Shown piece by piece: positions 14,758-23,397 of a stretch of DNA of 64,000 nucleotides. The notes below the pieces were generated by a model. The model had not been told where the DNA came from. It made no database searches and worked only from the letters and a program-made list of their open reading frames with translations. Source of the DNA: Billgrantia gudaonensis (GTDB lineage Bacteria; Pseudomonadota; Gammaproteobacteria; Pseudomonadales; Halomonadaceae); the NCBI RefSeq assembly GCF_900100195.1, contig NZ_FNES01000005.1, positions 1 through 64,000 of the forward strand. Direction: 5' to 3'. Position 1 is the first letter of the stretch; each line of letters starts with the position of its first letter. Both the position numbers and the translations under genes were made by a program.

Positions 14758-14994
14758 TCACTCGTCATGGCGGCACCTCTGCTGCCACTCCGCCCGACGC
14801 AACTGGGAGCGGGCATTGAGCTCGGCGCGGCGGTCCTTGGTGGTGAAGGAGGTGAAGACCGGCGCACAGCCCGGCTTGCTGAACCGCAGGTGACCGCCGC
14901 TGGTACGCTGCACCTCCCATCCCTGAGACGCGGCATAGCGAATCAGGCGCTGCATCCCCTTGCACCCTCGCGCTACAGAAGACGACTTACTCAT
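14758..14994 (-). CDS. HicA-like small protein (dsRBD-fold toxin family), no HicB partner
   Basis: The product is 78 residues. LIRYAASQGWEVQRTSGGHLRFSKPG contains the HicA pattern with the catalytic His (His35 in SGGHL), followed by VFTSFTTKDRRAELNARSQLRRA. HicA toxins are small RNA-binding nucleases normally encoded with the antitoxin HicB. No HicB-like gene lies next to this one; its neighbours are parB and a DUF7673-like gene. Here it may be a housekeeping RNA- or DNA-binding protein of the ICE. GAGGAGG 7 nt before the ATG, inside the end of the previous gene, indicates coupled translation. Confidence 0.7.
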   Translation of the reverse strand: MSKSSSVARGCKGMQRLIRYAASQGWEVQRTSGGHLRFSKPGCAPVFTSFTTKDRRAELNARSQLRRAEWQQRCRHDE

Positions 14995-15367
14995 CTTCGG
15001 CCTCCTCGATCTCCCAGAAGCGTTTCAGCAAGGCATCACCGCCCTCGATGAAGGTGTGGATCTCGTGGCCGCTGTAGGTGGCCATCCGGATCACCGTGAG
15101 GGCATCCGCCTGCAGGTCCGCATCGAGCCCCCGCAGCCGCTGCATCTCGAAGGGCCAGTGGTAGCCGTTGTAGAGTCCGAGCAGGAGGCGACGAAGATGG
15201 TGGGACTGGCCGCTATGGCCCTCGGCCACACGGATCAGGTGCTCGAGCGCTGACAGGCCCTCCCGTTCCGCCTCGAGCTGCCGCTGGCGGGTCTCGTGCA
15301 TGACCTGGGCAAGGGCCTGTGAGAGCCGGGAGCGGGGGTCGGGTGTGCGTACACGATGCTGGCTCAT
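14987..15367 (-). CDS. DUF7673-like ICE protein
   Basis: The product is 126 residues. The C-terminal two thirds, ALEHLIRVAEGHSGQSHHLRRLLLGLYNG, WPFEMQRLRGLDADLQADAL and VIRMATYSGHEIHTFIEGG, match a family I know as DUF7673, common on plasmids and ICEs and of unknown function. It is soluble and helical. The ATG at 15367 overlaps the dnaB stop (ATGA), so it is translated by coupling. It ends 8 nt inside the HicA-like gene. Confidence 0.7.
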   Translation of the reverse strand: MSQHRVRTPDPRSRLSQALAQVMHETRQRQLEAEREGLSALEHLIRVAEGHSGQSHHLRRLLLGLYNGYHWPFEMQRLRGLDADLQADALTVIRMATYSGHEIHTFIEGGDALLKRFWEIEEAEDE

Positions 15368-16767
15368 GGGGTCCCCTCCTGGTGCTGCCACGCCAACGGT
15401 TTGAAGCGCGCCGACTCTCCCTGGAACGCCAGGTGCACGGTGCCGGTCGGCCCGTTGCGCTGCTTGCCCAGGATCAGCTCGGCCAGGCCGTGGCTGTCTT
15501 CGTTCTCGGGGTGGTAGACCTCGTCGCGGTAGATGAAGGCGATCACGTCGGCGTCCTGCTCCAGCGCACCGCTGTCACGCAGATCGGCCATGCAGGGGCG
15601 CTTGTTGGGGCGGGTTTCCAGCGAGCGGTTGAGCTGCGACAGGGCAATGACCGGAGAGCGCAGCTCCTTGGCGGTCTCCTTGAGAATCCGACTGACCTTG
15701 CCCACCTCGAGGGTCCGGTTCTCGCTGCCCGGCTCCTGAAGCAGCTGCAGGTAGTCCACCAGGATCATGGAGGGGCGCCCGAAGCGGCGCGTCATGCGGC
15801 GTGCGCGAGCCTTAAGGCTGGAGGCGGTGATGCCTGAGGCATCATCGATCAAGAGCTTCCCTTCCAGCTGGGTGAGCCGATTGACCGCAGCGGTCACCTT
15901 CGGCCAATCCTCGTCCTCCATCTTTCCGGTGCGCAGCTTCTGCAGGGAGACATTGCCCAGGCTGGCGATCAACCGCAGCATCAGCTGCGACTCGGGCATC
16001 TCCAGGGAGAAGATAAAGACCGGACCGGCAACCTCCTCTGCCGTCAGCGCATGCTCCGCGAAGCCGAGCCCCATGGCGGTCTTGCCCATGGAGGGGCGGC
16101 CGGCCAGGATAATGAGATCCCCGGGCTGCCAGCCCGCGGTCATGGCATCCAGCTCGCTAAGTCCGCTCGGGATACCCGTCACCCCGCCCTGCGCATTGAA
16201 GGCCTGATCAATGACGTTGATGGCCTCCCCCAGCATCTCCTTCATGGAGCTCAGCCGCTCATGCCGGTCCTCCGTCAGGGCGAAGAGCTTCTGCTCGGCC
16301 TCCTCGATCAGCTCGGCGGCCGAACGGCCCTGGGCGTTCAGGGCCTGCTGGTTCAGCGTGAAGCAGGTATGGATCAGCTGACGCAGCGCATGGCGATCCC
16401 GCACGATCTCGGCATAGGCCACGACATTGGCCGCGCTGGGCGTATTGCGGGCCAGCTCTGCCAGGAAGGCGAGGCCTCCCACCTGCTCCAGCTGACGCGC
16501 CTCCTCCAGCGCTTCGGAGACGGTCACCACATCCATCGGCTGGTCACGCTCGGCCAGCCCCTGAATGGCCTGAAACACCAGGCGATGGGCCTGCTGATAG
16601 AACATTGCCGGCGCCAGGCGGTCGGCGACCTCGTCCCACATGGCGTTATCCAGCATCAGGCCGCCCAGCACCGACTGCTCCGCTTCCAGGCTGTGCGGTG
16701 GCAGGTAACCCGGCTCGGAGCGCTCTTCCACACCTGGCAGCACCGCCAGATTCTCAATGGCACTCAT
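15364..16767 (-). CDS. dnaB: Replicative DNA helicase DnaB, ICE-encoded
   Basis: The product is 467 residues: N-terminal DnaB domain (PPHSLEAEQSVLGGLMLDN at about 24-42), linker, then a RecA-like motor with Walker A GRPSMGKT (223-230), Walker B MILVDYLQLL and the sensor region SRILKETAKELRSPVIALSQLNR. It is a full-length hexameric 5'-3' helicase that unwinds DNA ahead of replication. Presence on the ICE beside parA, ssb and topB supports autonomous replication of the excised element. The ATG lies inside the end of parA (14-nt overlap), so expression is coupled to parA. This is not the host dnaB: gene context is entirely ICE. Confidence 0.93.
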   Translation of the reverse strand: MSAIENLAVLPGVEERSEPGYLPPHSLEAEQSVLGGLMLDNAMWDEVADRLAPAMFYQQAHRLVFQAIQGLAERDQPMDVVTVSEALEEARQLEQVGGLAFLAELARNTPSAANVVAYAEIVRDRHALRQLIHTCFTLNQQALNAQGRSAAELIEEAEQKLFALTEDRHERLSSMKEMLGEAINVIDQAFNAQGGVTGIPSGLSELDAMTAGWQPGDLIILAGRPSMGKTAMGLGFAEHALTAEEVAGPVFIFSLEMPESQLMLRLIASLGNVSLQKLRTGKMEDEDWPKVTAAVNRLTQLEGKLLIDDASGITASSLKARARRMTRRFGRPSMILVDYLQLLQEPGSENRTLEVGKVSRILKETAKELRSPVIALSQLNRSLETRPNKRPCMADLRDSGALEQDADVIAFIYRDEVYHPENEDSHGLAELILGKQRNGPTGTVHLAFQGESARFKPLAWQHQEGTP

Positions 16768-17620
16768 CGTGGCAGCCTCCCTGCATGGCGGTGGTGCTGA
16801 CCATGGTGTCGATCAGCGGCTGCCAGTCAGGATTGAGCTCACAGGCCATCGCCTTGACCTGATCGGCAGCGGCGGGCGACTTGCGGCCGGCGGGCTTGCG
16901 CGGCTCGAACTGGTGAGCCGGCAGGCCGGCGCTGGCGGCCTGCCGGAAGGCCACACCGGCGCGAATGGTGTTCTGCATCACGGTGACGCCCTGCTCACCG
17001 GCGGCGAACATCTCCGCCAGCGTCTGGTGAATGCCCCGCGCATCGGCGGTTTCATCCAGACGGTTCACGAGTACGGAAACGGGGGGAACGGAGAGGTGGG
17101 TGAACTGGCTGAGCGCCTCGAGATCGCGCAGCAGGCCGACAGTGCCGCGCACGAACTCGCGGGCGGAGAGCAGCTCGGGGGTGATGGGAGAGAGGGCATG
17201 ATCGGAAGCCAGGACCGCCATCTCCAGGGTGATGGAGCGTGCCCCCTGGGTATCGATCAGAACGAGGTCATAGCCCGATAGGCTGGAGAGCAGCTGGGCG
17301 AGCCGGAAGCGGCCGTCCGGGGCGTTGAGCAGCAGCTGAGGAAGCTGGCCGGCGTGATCGTTGGAGATCACCACATCCAGGTTGGGATGGGCCGTTTGCG
17401 ATATGACGCGGTCGGGAGCCGTGTCGCTGAGCGCGATCAGCTCATAGGTACCGCCGGAGGCCTCGGTGCGAAGAGGGTAGTAGCTGGAGAGGGTCGGCTG
17501 GCTGTCCAGGTCGATGAACAGGACCCTGAGGCCCGCATCGGCCAGGAGGCCGCCCAGATTGGCTGTGACGGTGGTCTTGCCGACGCCGCCCTTGGTGGAG
17601 ATAACAGACATGATGCGCAT
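16754..17620 (-). CDS. parA: ParA/Soj-family partition ATPase of the ICE
   Basis: The product is 288 residues. It has a deviant Walker A KGGVGKTT at about 10-17, FIDLDSQPTLSSYYP, and Walker A' / switch regions (LVLIDTQGARS). These P-loop ATPases bind non-specific DNA as dimers and position plasmids or ICE circles with ParB. In PFGI-1-class elements this gene lies at one end, next to the tRNA attachment site, exactly as here (66 nt from the tRNA 3' end). It heads the dnaB-parB replication and maintenance operon. The start is at 17620 after GAGGGC; a second ATG three codons in is possible. Confidence 0.93.
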   Translation of the reverse strand: MRIMSVISTKGGVGKTTVTANLGGLLADAGLRVLFIDLDSQPTLSSYYPLRTEASGGTYELIALSDTAPDRVISQTAHPNLDVVISNDHAGQLPQLLLNAPDGRFRLAQLLSSLSGYDLVLIDTQGARSITLEMAVLASDHALSPITPELLSAREFVRGTVGLLRDLEALSQFTHLSVPPVSVLVNRLDETADARGIHQTLAEMFAAGEQGVTVMQNTIRAGVAFRQAASAGLPAHQFEPRKPAGRKSPAAADQVKAMACELNPDWQPLIDTMVSTTAMQGGCHDECH

Positions 17621-17685
17621 TGATTGTGCCCTCGTGTGGTAACGAGTGGCCTAAGGGTCGAACCTCAATCAATGCAGTGCGTACT

Positions 17686-17762
17686 TGGTGGGCCCAGCTG
17701 GACTCGAACCAGCGACCAAAGGATTATGAGTCCCCTGCTCTAACCAACTGAGCTATAGGCCC
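17686..17762 (-). tRNA. tRNA-Ile (anticodon CAU, read AUA after lysidine), ICE attachment site
   Basis: The minus strand folds as a full cloverleaf: acceptor GGGCCTA with TGGGCCC, D arm AGCTCAGTTGGTTAGAGC, anticodon loop CTCATAA, T arm GCTGG-TTCGAGT-CCAGC, and an encoded CCA end at 17686-17688. The anticodon CAT with this arm (GGGGACTCATAATCCTTTGG) resembles tRNA-Ile2 of enterobacteria rather than elongator or initiator Met, so CAU should be lysidine-modified to read AUA. The ICE begins right after its 3' end, which keeps the tRNA intact. Confidence 0.85.
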
Positions 17763-17793
17763 TTACCGGAGAAACGCCGAACGGCGCCGCCGT

Positions 17794-17799
17794 ATGATA
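17794..17799 (-). promoter_or_regulatory. Likely -10 element of the tRNA-Ile promoter
   Basis: Minus strand TATCAT lies 31 nt before the first base of the tRNA and is followed by a GC-rich stretch (ACGGCGGCGCC) of the kind that confers stringent control on stable RNA promoters. I see no clear -35 hexamer at the right spacing, so this is tentative. Confidence 0.4.
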
Positions 17800-17840
17800 G
17801 CGAAAGGCGGTGGCCGAGACCATAGCCACCGCCCTTCGAT

Positions 17841-19637
17841 TCACTCCACGTCGGCCGTGGCCAGCGCGCCGGTCTGCACCCGCCACTGGGCGGCGTAGCG
17901 GCCGTCGGCGGCGAGCAGGCTGTCGTGGGTGCCGTGCTCCGCTACCCGGCCGCCTTCGATCACCACGATCTCGTCGGCGTGGACGATGGTGGAGAGACGG
18001 TGGGCAATCATGATCACGGTGCGGCCGTGGCCGATCCGCGCCAGCGAGCGCTGGATGGCGGCTTCGGTTTCGTTGTCTACCGCGCTGGTGGCCTCGTCAA
18101 GCACCAGGATGGGCGGATCCTTGAGCAGCGCCCGAGCCAGCGAGAGACGCTGGCGCTGGCCGCCGGAGAGGCGCACGCCACGCTCGCCCACCGCGGTGTC
18201 GAGGCCCTGGGGCAGCGCCTGGATGAACTCCCAGGCTTCGGCGGTGCGTGCCGCCTCGATCACTTCCGCTTCGCTCGCCTGCGGCCTACCGTAGGCAATG
18301 TTGTCACGCACCGAGCCCTCGAACAGGTAGACGTCCTGGCTGACCAGGCCAATGGCACCGCGCAGCGAGGCCAGGCTGACGCCATCGATGGGCTGGCCGT
18401 CGATGCAGATGCGCCCACTGTCGGGGTCGTAGAAGCGCAGCAGCAGCTTGACCAGGGTCGACTTGCCCGAGCCGGTGGCTCCCACCAGTGCCAGGGTGTT
18501 CCCGGCGGGCACGTGCAGGCTCACGCCCTCCACACCTTCGCCGCTGGAACCGTAGCGGAAGCTCACGCGCTCGAAGCTCACTTCGCCGCGCACCGGCTCT
18601 GGCAGCGATGCACCGTGATTGTCGCGCACGGTGATGGGTACTGCCAGAAGGTCGAGGATGCGCCGGGTGCTGGCCATGGCACGCTCGAAGAGGTCGATCA
18701 CCTCGGCCAGGCCGGTCAATGGCCACAGCAGCCGCTGGGTGAGGAACACCAGCACGCCGTAGGCGCCCACGTTGAGATCGCCGCGCAGGGCGAGCATCCC
18801 GCCCACGGTGAAGGTGGCCAGAAAGCCGGCGAGAATCGCCATGCGGATCACCGGGATGAACGCCGAGCTGACCTGAATCGCTCGGCGGTTGGCTTCCACG
18901 TAGGCTTCGCTGACCTCACGCAGCCGCTCGGCCTCGCGGGCTTCGCTGGTGAAGCTCTTGATGGTGGCGATGCCGGCCAGGTTGTTGCCGAGCCGGCTGG
19001 CCAGGTCGCCTACCTTCTCGCGCACGTCGGCGTAGAGCGGGCCGGCCTTGCGCTGGAAGAAGAAGGCGCCCCAGATGATCAGCGGAATGGGCGTGAAGGC
19101 GAGCAGCGCGATCAACGGTGAGATGACGAAGAACACCGCCCCCACCGCCACCACGGTGACGCCCACCTGGATCATCGCGTTGGCGCCGCCGTCCAGGAAG
19201 CGCTCGAGCTGGTTGACGTCGTCGTTCATGGTCGCCACCAGCTGACCGGAACTCCTCGACTCGAAGTAGGCCATGTCGAGGCGCTGGGCGTGCTCGTAAG
19301 AGTCCTGGCGCAGATCGGCCTGCAGGCGTTGGGCGAGATTGCGCCACAGAACCTGGTAGAGGTACTCGAACAGCGACTCCCCCGCCCAGATGAAGAAGGT
19401 GAGCACGGCCAGCACCAGGATCTGCTGCTGAGCGGTTTCGAAACCCACCCGAGCCACGAAGCTCCGTTCCTGGTTGACCACCACGTCGATGGCCACGCCG
19501 ATGAGGATCTCGGGGGCGATGTCGAAGAGCTTGTTGACGATCGAGCAAGCCGAGGCGGCGACGATGCGCCGCCGGTAACCGCGGGCGTAGCGCAGCAAAC
19601 GCCGTAGTGCCTGGAAGCTGGTGGCGGAATTCGACAT
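17841..19637 (-). CDS. ABC exporter, fused membrane and ATPase domains (MsbA/HlyB-like)
   Basis: The product is 598 residues. Residues about 1-320 hold six membrane helices ([37 protein letters not shown] and others); about 345-590 form the ATPase with Walker [11 protein letters not shown]-loop [11 protein letters not shown], signature [16 protein letters not shown], Walker [11 protein letters not shown] and H-loop IAHRLST. It works as a homodimeric exporter in the inner membrane; the substrate (lipid, drug or peptide) cannot be told from sequence. The ATG at 19637 opens the conserved domain. It stands alone, with divergent AEC permease upstream. Confidence 0.9.
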   Translation of the reverse strand: MSNSATSFQALRRLLRYARGYRRRIVAASACSIVNKLFDIAPEILIGVAIDVVVNQERSFVARVGFETAQQQILVLAVLTFFIWAGESLFEYLYQVLWRNLAQRLQADLRQDSYEHAQRLDMAYFESRSSGQLVATMNDDVNQLERFLDGGANAMIQVGVTVVAVGAVFFVISPLIALLAFTPIPLIIWGAFFFQRKAGPLYADVREKVGDLASRLGNNLAGIATIKSFTSEAREAERLREVSEAYVEANRRAIQVSSAFIPVIRMAILAGFLATFTVGGMLALRGDLNVGAYGVLVFLTQRLLWPLTGLAEVIDLFERAMASTRRILDLLAVPITVRDNHGASLPEPVRGEVSFERVSFRYGSSGEGVEGVSLHVPAGNTLALVGATGSGKSTLVKLLLRFYDPDSGRICIDGQPIDGVSLASLRGAIGLVSQDVYLFEGSVRDNIAYGRPQASEAEVIEAARTAEAWEFIQALPQGLDTAVGERGVRLSGGQRQRLSLARALLKDPPILVLDEATSAVDNETEAAIQRSLARIGHGRTVIMIAHRLSTIVHADEIVVIEGGRVAEHGTHDSLLAADGRYAAQWRVQTGALATADVE

Positions 19638-19764
19638 GAAAATGCGTCCTGATGCGAAAAGGGGCAAGTGTAACGCATTTGACCGTCTCATTTGCGCGAC
19701 GCCGCACGAAACACGACAATGATGCGCCTGTGTCCTGCCCCCTCTCCACGACACGGTACTGCGC

Positions 19765-20640
19765 ATGCTCGCCGAACTCTTTGCCGTCATGGCCCCGGTC
19801 CTGGCCGGGGCCGGCCTGGGCTTCACCTGGATTCGCCTGGGCCACCCCTACCCGGTGGATTTCGTCACCCGCCTGGTCTTCAACATCGGCACCCCGACAC
19901 TGGTCATCGCCTCGCTCTCCGAGGCCGAGATCGATGCCAGCAGCTTCGGGCGCACCATGTTGGCCACCGCCCTGGTGATCGTCGCCATGGCAGCGGCCAC
20001 GGTGGTGGTCGCGCGGGTGCTCAGGCGCGACTGGCGTGTGCTGCTGGCGCCAATGATGTACCCGAACACCGGCAACATGGGCCTGCCGGTGGTGCTCTAC
20101 GCTTTCGGCAGCGCGGGCTTCGTGTACGGCATCACGGTGATGGTCACGGTGTCGCTGTTCCAGTTCACCCTGGGCACCATGCTGGCCAGCCGCGGCAATC
20201 CGCTGAAGTCGCTGGCCAAGACGCCCACCGTCTACGCCATCCTGATCGCCCTGTCGCTGCTGCTCACCGACACCGCGCTGCCGCTGTGGCTGGCCAACAG
20301 CGTGGACTTGATCTCCGGCTTCACGGTACCGCTGATGCTGATCACCCTGGGCGTGTCGCTGGCCAGCATCCAGGTGAAGAACCTCAAGTCGGGCATCGGC
20401 TTCAGCCTGCTGCGCATCCCGGTGGCCGCCCTGCTCGCCTGGGGCATCGGCCATCTTCTGGCGCTGCCGCCCATGGGCCACAGCATCCTGGTGCTGCAGA
20501 TGAGCATGCCGGTGGCGGTGTTCAATTACCTGTTCGCCCAGAAGGCTCGCCGCGAGCCGGAGTACGTGGCCAGTCTGGTGTTCTGCTCGACGCTGCTGTC
20601 GCTGTTCTATCTGCCGATTCTGTTGGCCATTCTGATGTAG
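19765..20640 (+). CDS. AEC family transporter (auxin efflux carrier-like permease)
   Basis: The product is 291 residues with about ten hydrophobic segments in two inverted halves. The first half has the family's GxxxPxxxxxxL pattern (NIGTPTLVIASL) and YPNTGNMGLPVVLYAFG; the second has VPLMLITLGVSLA and LQMSMPVAVFNYLFA, typical of AEC proteins. These are secondary carriers of organic acids or small solutes in the inner membrane. The substrate is unknown. It is divergent from the ABC exporter; 127 nt separate the starts. Confidence 0.85.
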   Translation: MLAELFAVMAPVLAGAGLGFTWIRLGHPYPVDFVTRLVFNIGTPTLVIASLSEAEIDASSFGRTMLATALVIVAMAAATVVVARVLRRDWRVLLAPMMYPNTGNMGLPVVLYAFGSAGFVYGITVMVTVSLFQFTLGTMLASRGNPLKSLAKTPTVYAILIALSLLLTDTALPLWLANSVDLISGFTVPLMLITLGVSLASIQVKNLKSGIGFSLLRIPVAALLAWGIGHLLALPPMGHSILVLQMSMPVAVFNYLFAQKARREPEYVASLVFCSTLLSLFYLPILLAILM

Positions 20641-20721
20641 TCGGCACTGGAACACCCACGCCCTGGGGGAGTCAGTAGGGGAGCCTCGAATGCTTGCCTG
20701 CCGAACGCCAAGGAGAGTGGG

Positions 20722-21873
20722 ATGCACCCTGCCAGCGCACGATTCGCCACCCCCCTGCTGCTGGGCCTGGCCCTGATCGCCGGGCCCGTCCACGCCCAGA
20801 CCATCGTCGGCGAGCGGCTCGCGACCGAGCATCTCGATCTGCGCCTGGAGCGAATCGCCGACGGCCTGACCCACCCCTGGGCGGTGGCACAACTGCCCGA
20901 CGGCGACTTTCTGGTCAGCGAGCGGCCGGGGCGCATGGCACGCCTCGACGAGAGCGGGACGATCACGCACCTGGAGGGCGTTCCCGAGGTCAGCACCCGC
21001 GGCCAGGGCGGTCTGCTGGACGTAGTGCTGCATCCCCGCTTCGGCGAGAACGAGAGCGGCGAACACGACTGGATCTACTTCACCTGGAGCCAGCCCGGCT
21101 CTGGCGGCACCGCCACCACCCTGTCGCGCGCGCGTCTCGCGGACGACGCCCTGACGGAAGTGGAAGCGCTGTTCGTGCAGAACCGCTTTTCCAGCCCGGG
21201 CCGTCACTACGGTTCGCGGCTCGCCTGGCTGCCCGACGGCACCCTGCTGATGAGCATCGGTGAGCGCGGCACCCCACCCCGCGCCCAGGACGCGAGCGAC
21301 CATGCCGGCAGCGTGCTGCGCCTGACCGAGACGGGCGAAGCGGCCCCGGACAACCCCTTCGTCGACGACCCCGACGCTCTCGACGAGCTCTACACGATCG
21401 GCAACCGCAACGTTCAGGGCCTGACCGTGCGCCACGACGGCGAGCCCTGGGCCAGCGAGCACGGCCCGCGCACCGGCGACGAACTCAACCGCTTGGTCGG
21501 CGGCGAGAACTACGGCTGGCCGGAGGTGAGTCGCGGCAACGACTACGCCACCAACCAACCCATCGGCGCCGATTCGCTGCCCGGCATGCGCGACCCCGTG
21601 CACGTCTTCGAGGGCCGCTTCGCGCCCTCCGGCCTCGCCGAAGTCACGAGCGACGCCTTCAGCGCCTGGCAGGGCGATCTGCTGGCCGGCGGGCTGAGCA
21701 GCGAGACGCTGCTGCGCCTGCGCCTCGACGGCGACGAGGTCATCGAACGCGAAGTCATCCTCGAGGGCGAGATCGGTCGCATCCGCGACGTTCGCCAGGG
21801 TCGTGACGGAGCCATCTATCTGCTCAGCGACGCCCCCGACGGCGGCCTGTATCGGCTGCGGCCAACGGACTGA
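20722..21873 (+). CDS. PQQ-dependent sugar dehydrogenase (soluble glucose/sorbosone dehydrogenase family)
   Basis: The product is 383 residues with a signal peptide (ending VHAQ at about residue 26), so it is periplasmic. The beta-propeller family signature is clear: GLTHPWAVAQLPDGDFLVSERPGR, GLLDVVLHPRF, HYGSRLAWLPDGTLLMSIGERG, EHGPRTGDELNRL and NYGWPEVSRG. Members oxidise aldose sugars or related compounds using pyrroloquinoline quinone; no PQQ synthesis genes are in the window. AAGGAGAG before ATG 20722 fixes the start. The histidine kinase gene begins 38 nt downstream. Confidence 0.88.
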   Translation: MHPASARFATPLLLGLALIAGPVHAQTIVGERLATEHLDLRLERIADGLTHPWAVAQLPDGDFLVSERPGRMARLDESGTITHLEGVPEVSTRGQGGLLDVVLHPRFGENESGEHDWIYFTWSQPGSGGTATTLSRARLADDALTEVEALFVQNRFSSPGRHYGSRLAWLPDGTLLMSIGERGTPPRAQDASDHAGSVLRLTETGEAAPDNPFVDDPDALDELYTIGNRNVQGLTVRHDGEPWASEHGPRTGDELNRLVGGENYGWPEVSRGNDYATNQPIGADSLPGMRDPVHVFEGRFAPSGLAEVTSDAFSAWQGDLLAGGLSSETLLRLRLDGDEVIEREVILEGEIGRIRDVRQGRDGAIYLLSDAPDGGLYRLRPTD

Positions 21874-21911
21874 CCCGCTTTTTCCCCCGCTCCCGGCCAC
21901 GTCGAGATGCC

Positions 21912-23396
21912 ATGCGCCTACGCAACCTGATCTTGCTCACCGTCATCGTGCCGTTGTTCCTCGTGCTGCTGGTGTTCAGCCTGGTCGCCATCACCTCGCT
22001 GGAAGAGAACGTGCGCTCGCGCCTGGAACGGGAAGTCGAGGTGATCACCCACGTGATCGGTACCACGCTGGGTCATGCACTGTCCCGCGATGCAGCGGAA
22101 CCCCTGGAGGAAACGCTGCACTCGGTCTTCTCCTTCCACCGCATCTACGGTGCCTACGTCTTCGACGATCGAGGCCGCGAGATTTACGGTCTCGGGCTGG
22201 GCGAGGCGCTGTTCAGCCCCGAGGACATCCGCCGCGTGGCCGAAGAGGGAGAAATGCAGGCCGACTATCGCCAGCACGATGAGTGGCACTACTACTCGGC
22301 CCTCAAGCCGCTGACCTCTCCCTCCGGCGAGGTGCTCGGCGTGCTGCAGGTCAACCGCCTCAACACCGGCGTCGAGAACTACACCGGTTTTCTCAGCCAG
22401 GCCGCCCTGCTGGCTTTCGTGGTCGGCGCCGCCGGCGTGGTGCTGGGGCTGTGGTGGGCCTTTCGCCACCATATCGAGCGCCCACTCAAACGGCTGCTGG
22501 CCGTCATGCAACGCGTCGAGACCGGCGAACGCGACCGGCGCGCCCCCGTGGACGGGCCGGCGGAATACCAGCAGCTCGCCGTGGCACTCAACGGCATGTT
22601 GGATGGCCTGGCCGAGAAGGACGCCGACATCGCCGCCAGCCGCCGAAAAGAGGTCGAGCTGGAGCAGCGCCTGCGCAAGTCGAAGAAGCTGGCTGAGCTG
22701 GGCGTACTGGCTGCCGGCGTCGCCCATGAGATCGGCGCCCCGCTGACGGTGATCGAGGGACAGGCGCAGCGCCTGGCACGTAGCGAAGCCATCGGCGAAC
22801 GCGAGCAGGCACGGCTGACCCGCATTCACGGTGAGGTCGAGCGCATCGTGACGATCGTGCGCCAGCTGATGGAACTGGGACGCCAGCACAACGTCACCAA
22901 GGAGGCACGCCCCCTCGACGAACTGATACAGGCTGCCCGCGAGCTGGTGGAAGAGGACTTAGAAGCGCATGCCATTCGCCTCGAGCCCGAGCTGCCGTCT
23001 CCTTCGCCGCAACTGCTGGTCAACGGCCAGCAACTGATCCAGGTCCTCACCAACCTGCTGCGCAATGCCGCCCAGGCCGAGGGCGTCACGCGCGTGCGCC
23101 TGCGTGCCCGGCAAGAACGAGACTGGCTGACGCTGTGCGTGGAAGACGACGGCCCGGGCATTGCCGACAGCGATCAGGGCAAGGTCTTCGACCCCTTCTT
23201 CACCACCAAACCCGTGGGCCAGGGCAGCGGCCTGGGCCTGTCGATGGTCCATCGCATCGTCAACGACCATGGCGGCACCATCGGCGTTTTCGACAGCGAG
23301 CTGGGTGGCGCCGGCTTCGAGATCGTCCTGCCCCTGGACGATGCTCTGGACGACGACACCCCCGCTACCCCGCCCCAAGACAACGAGGAAGCATGA
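21912..23396 (+). CDS. Sensor histidine kinase (HAMP, HisKA, HATPase)
   Basis: The product is 494 residues. TM1 at about 5-27, a periplasmic sensor domain to about 155, TM2 at about 160-182, HAMP at about 183-235, then a HisKA helix with GVLAAGVAHEIGAPLTVIEGQAQ (the phosphorylated His) and HATPase_c motifs NLLRNAAQA, DDGPGIAD and FTTKPVGQGSGLGLSMVH. It resembles NtrB-type kinases that partner sigma-54 response regulators, and the next gene encodes one. The signal is unknown. No good ribosome site precedes the ATG, which may mean coupling to the dehydrogenase gene 38 nt upstream. Confidence 0.9.
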   Translation: MRLRNLILLTVIVPLFLVLLVFSLVAITSLEENVRSRLEREVEVITHVIGTTLGHALSRDAAEPLEETLHSVFSFHRIYGAYVFDDRGREIYGLGLGEALFSPEDIRRVAEEGEMQADYRQHDEWHYYSALKPLTSPSGEVLGVLQVNRLNTGVENYTGFLSQAALLAFVVGAAGVVLGLWWAFRHHIERPLKRLLAVMQRVETGERDRRAPVDGPAEYQQLAVALNGMLDGLAEKDADIAASRRKEVELEQRLRKSKKLAELGVLAAGVAHEIGAPLTVIEGQAQRLARSEAIGEREQARLTRIHGEVERIVTIVRQLMELGRQHNVTKEARPLDELIQAARELVEEDLEAHAIRLEPELPSPSPQLLVNGQQLIQVLTNLLRNAAQAEGVTRVRLRARQERDWLTLCVEDDGPGIADSDQGKVFDPFFTTKPVGQGSGLGLSMVHRIVNDHGGTIGVFDSELGGAGFEIVLPLDDALDDDTPATPPQDNEEA

Positions 23397-23397
23397 C

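Noticed and set aside
14758..14994. A complete HicAB toxin-antitoxin system
   Set aside because: No HicB-like gene adjoins the HicA-like gene on either side.
1..17640. Antiphage defence or resistance cargo in the ICE
   Set aside because: All identifiable ICE genes here belong to the replication, maintenance or conjugation backbone. Cargo may lie beyond the left edge.
18916..21900. A 994-codon open frame on the minus strand crossing the ABC exporter, AEC permease and sugar dehydrogenase genes
   Set aside because: It lies antisense to three well-supported genes and its translation is Gln/Arg/His/Gly-rich without any domain. Long shadow frames are expected in GC-rich DNA.
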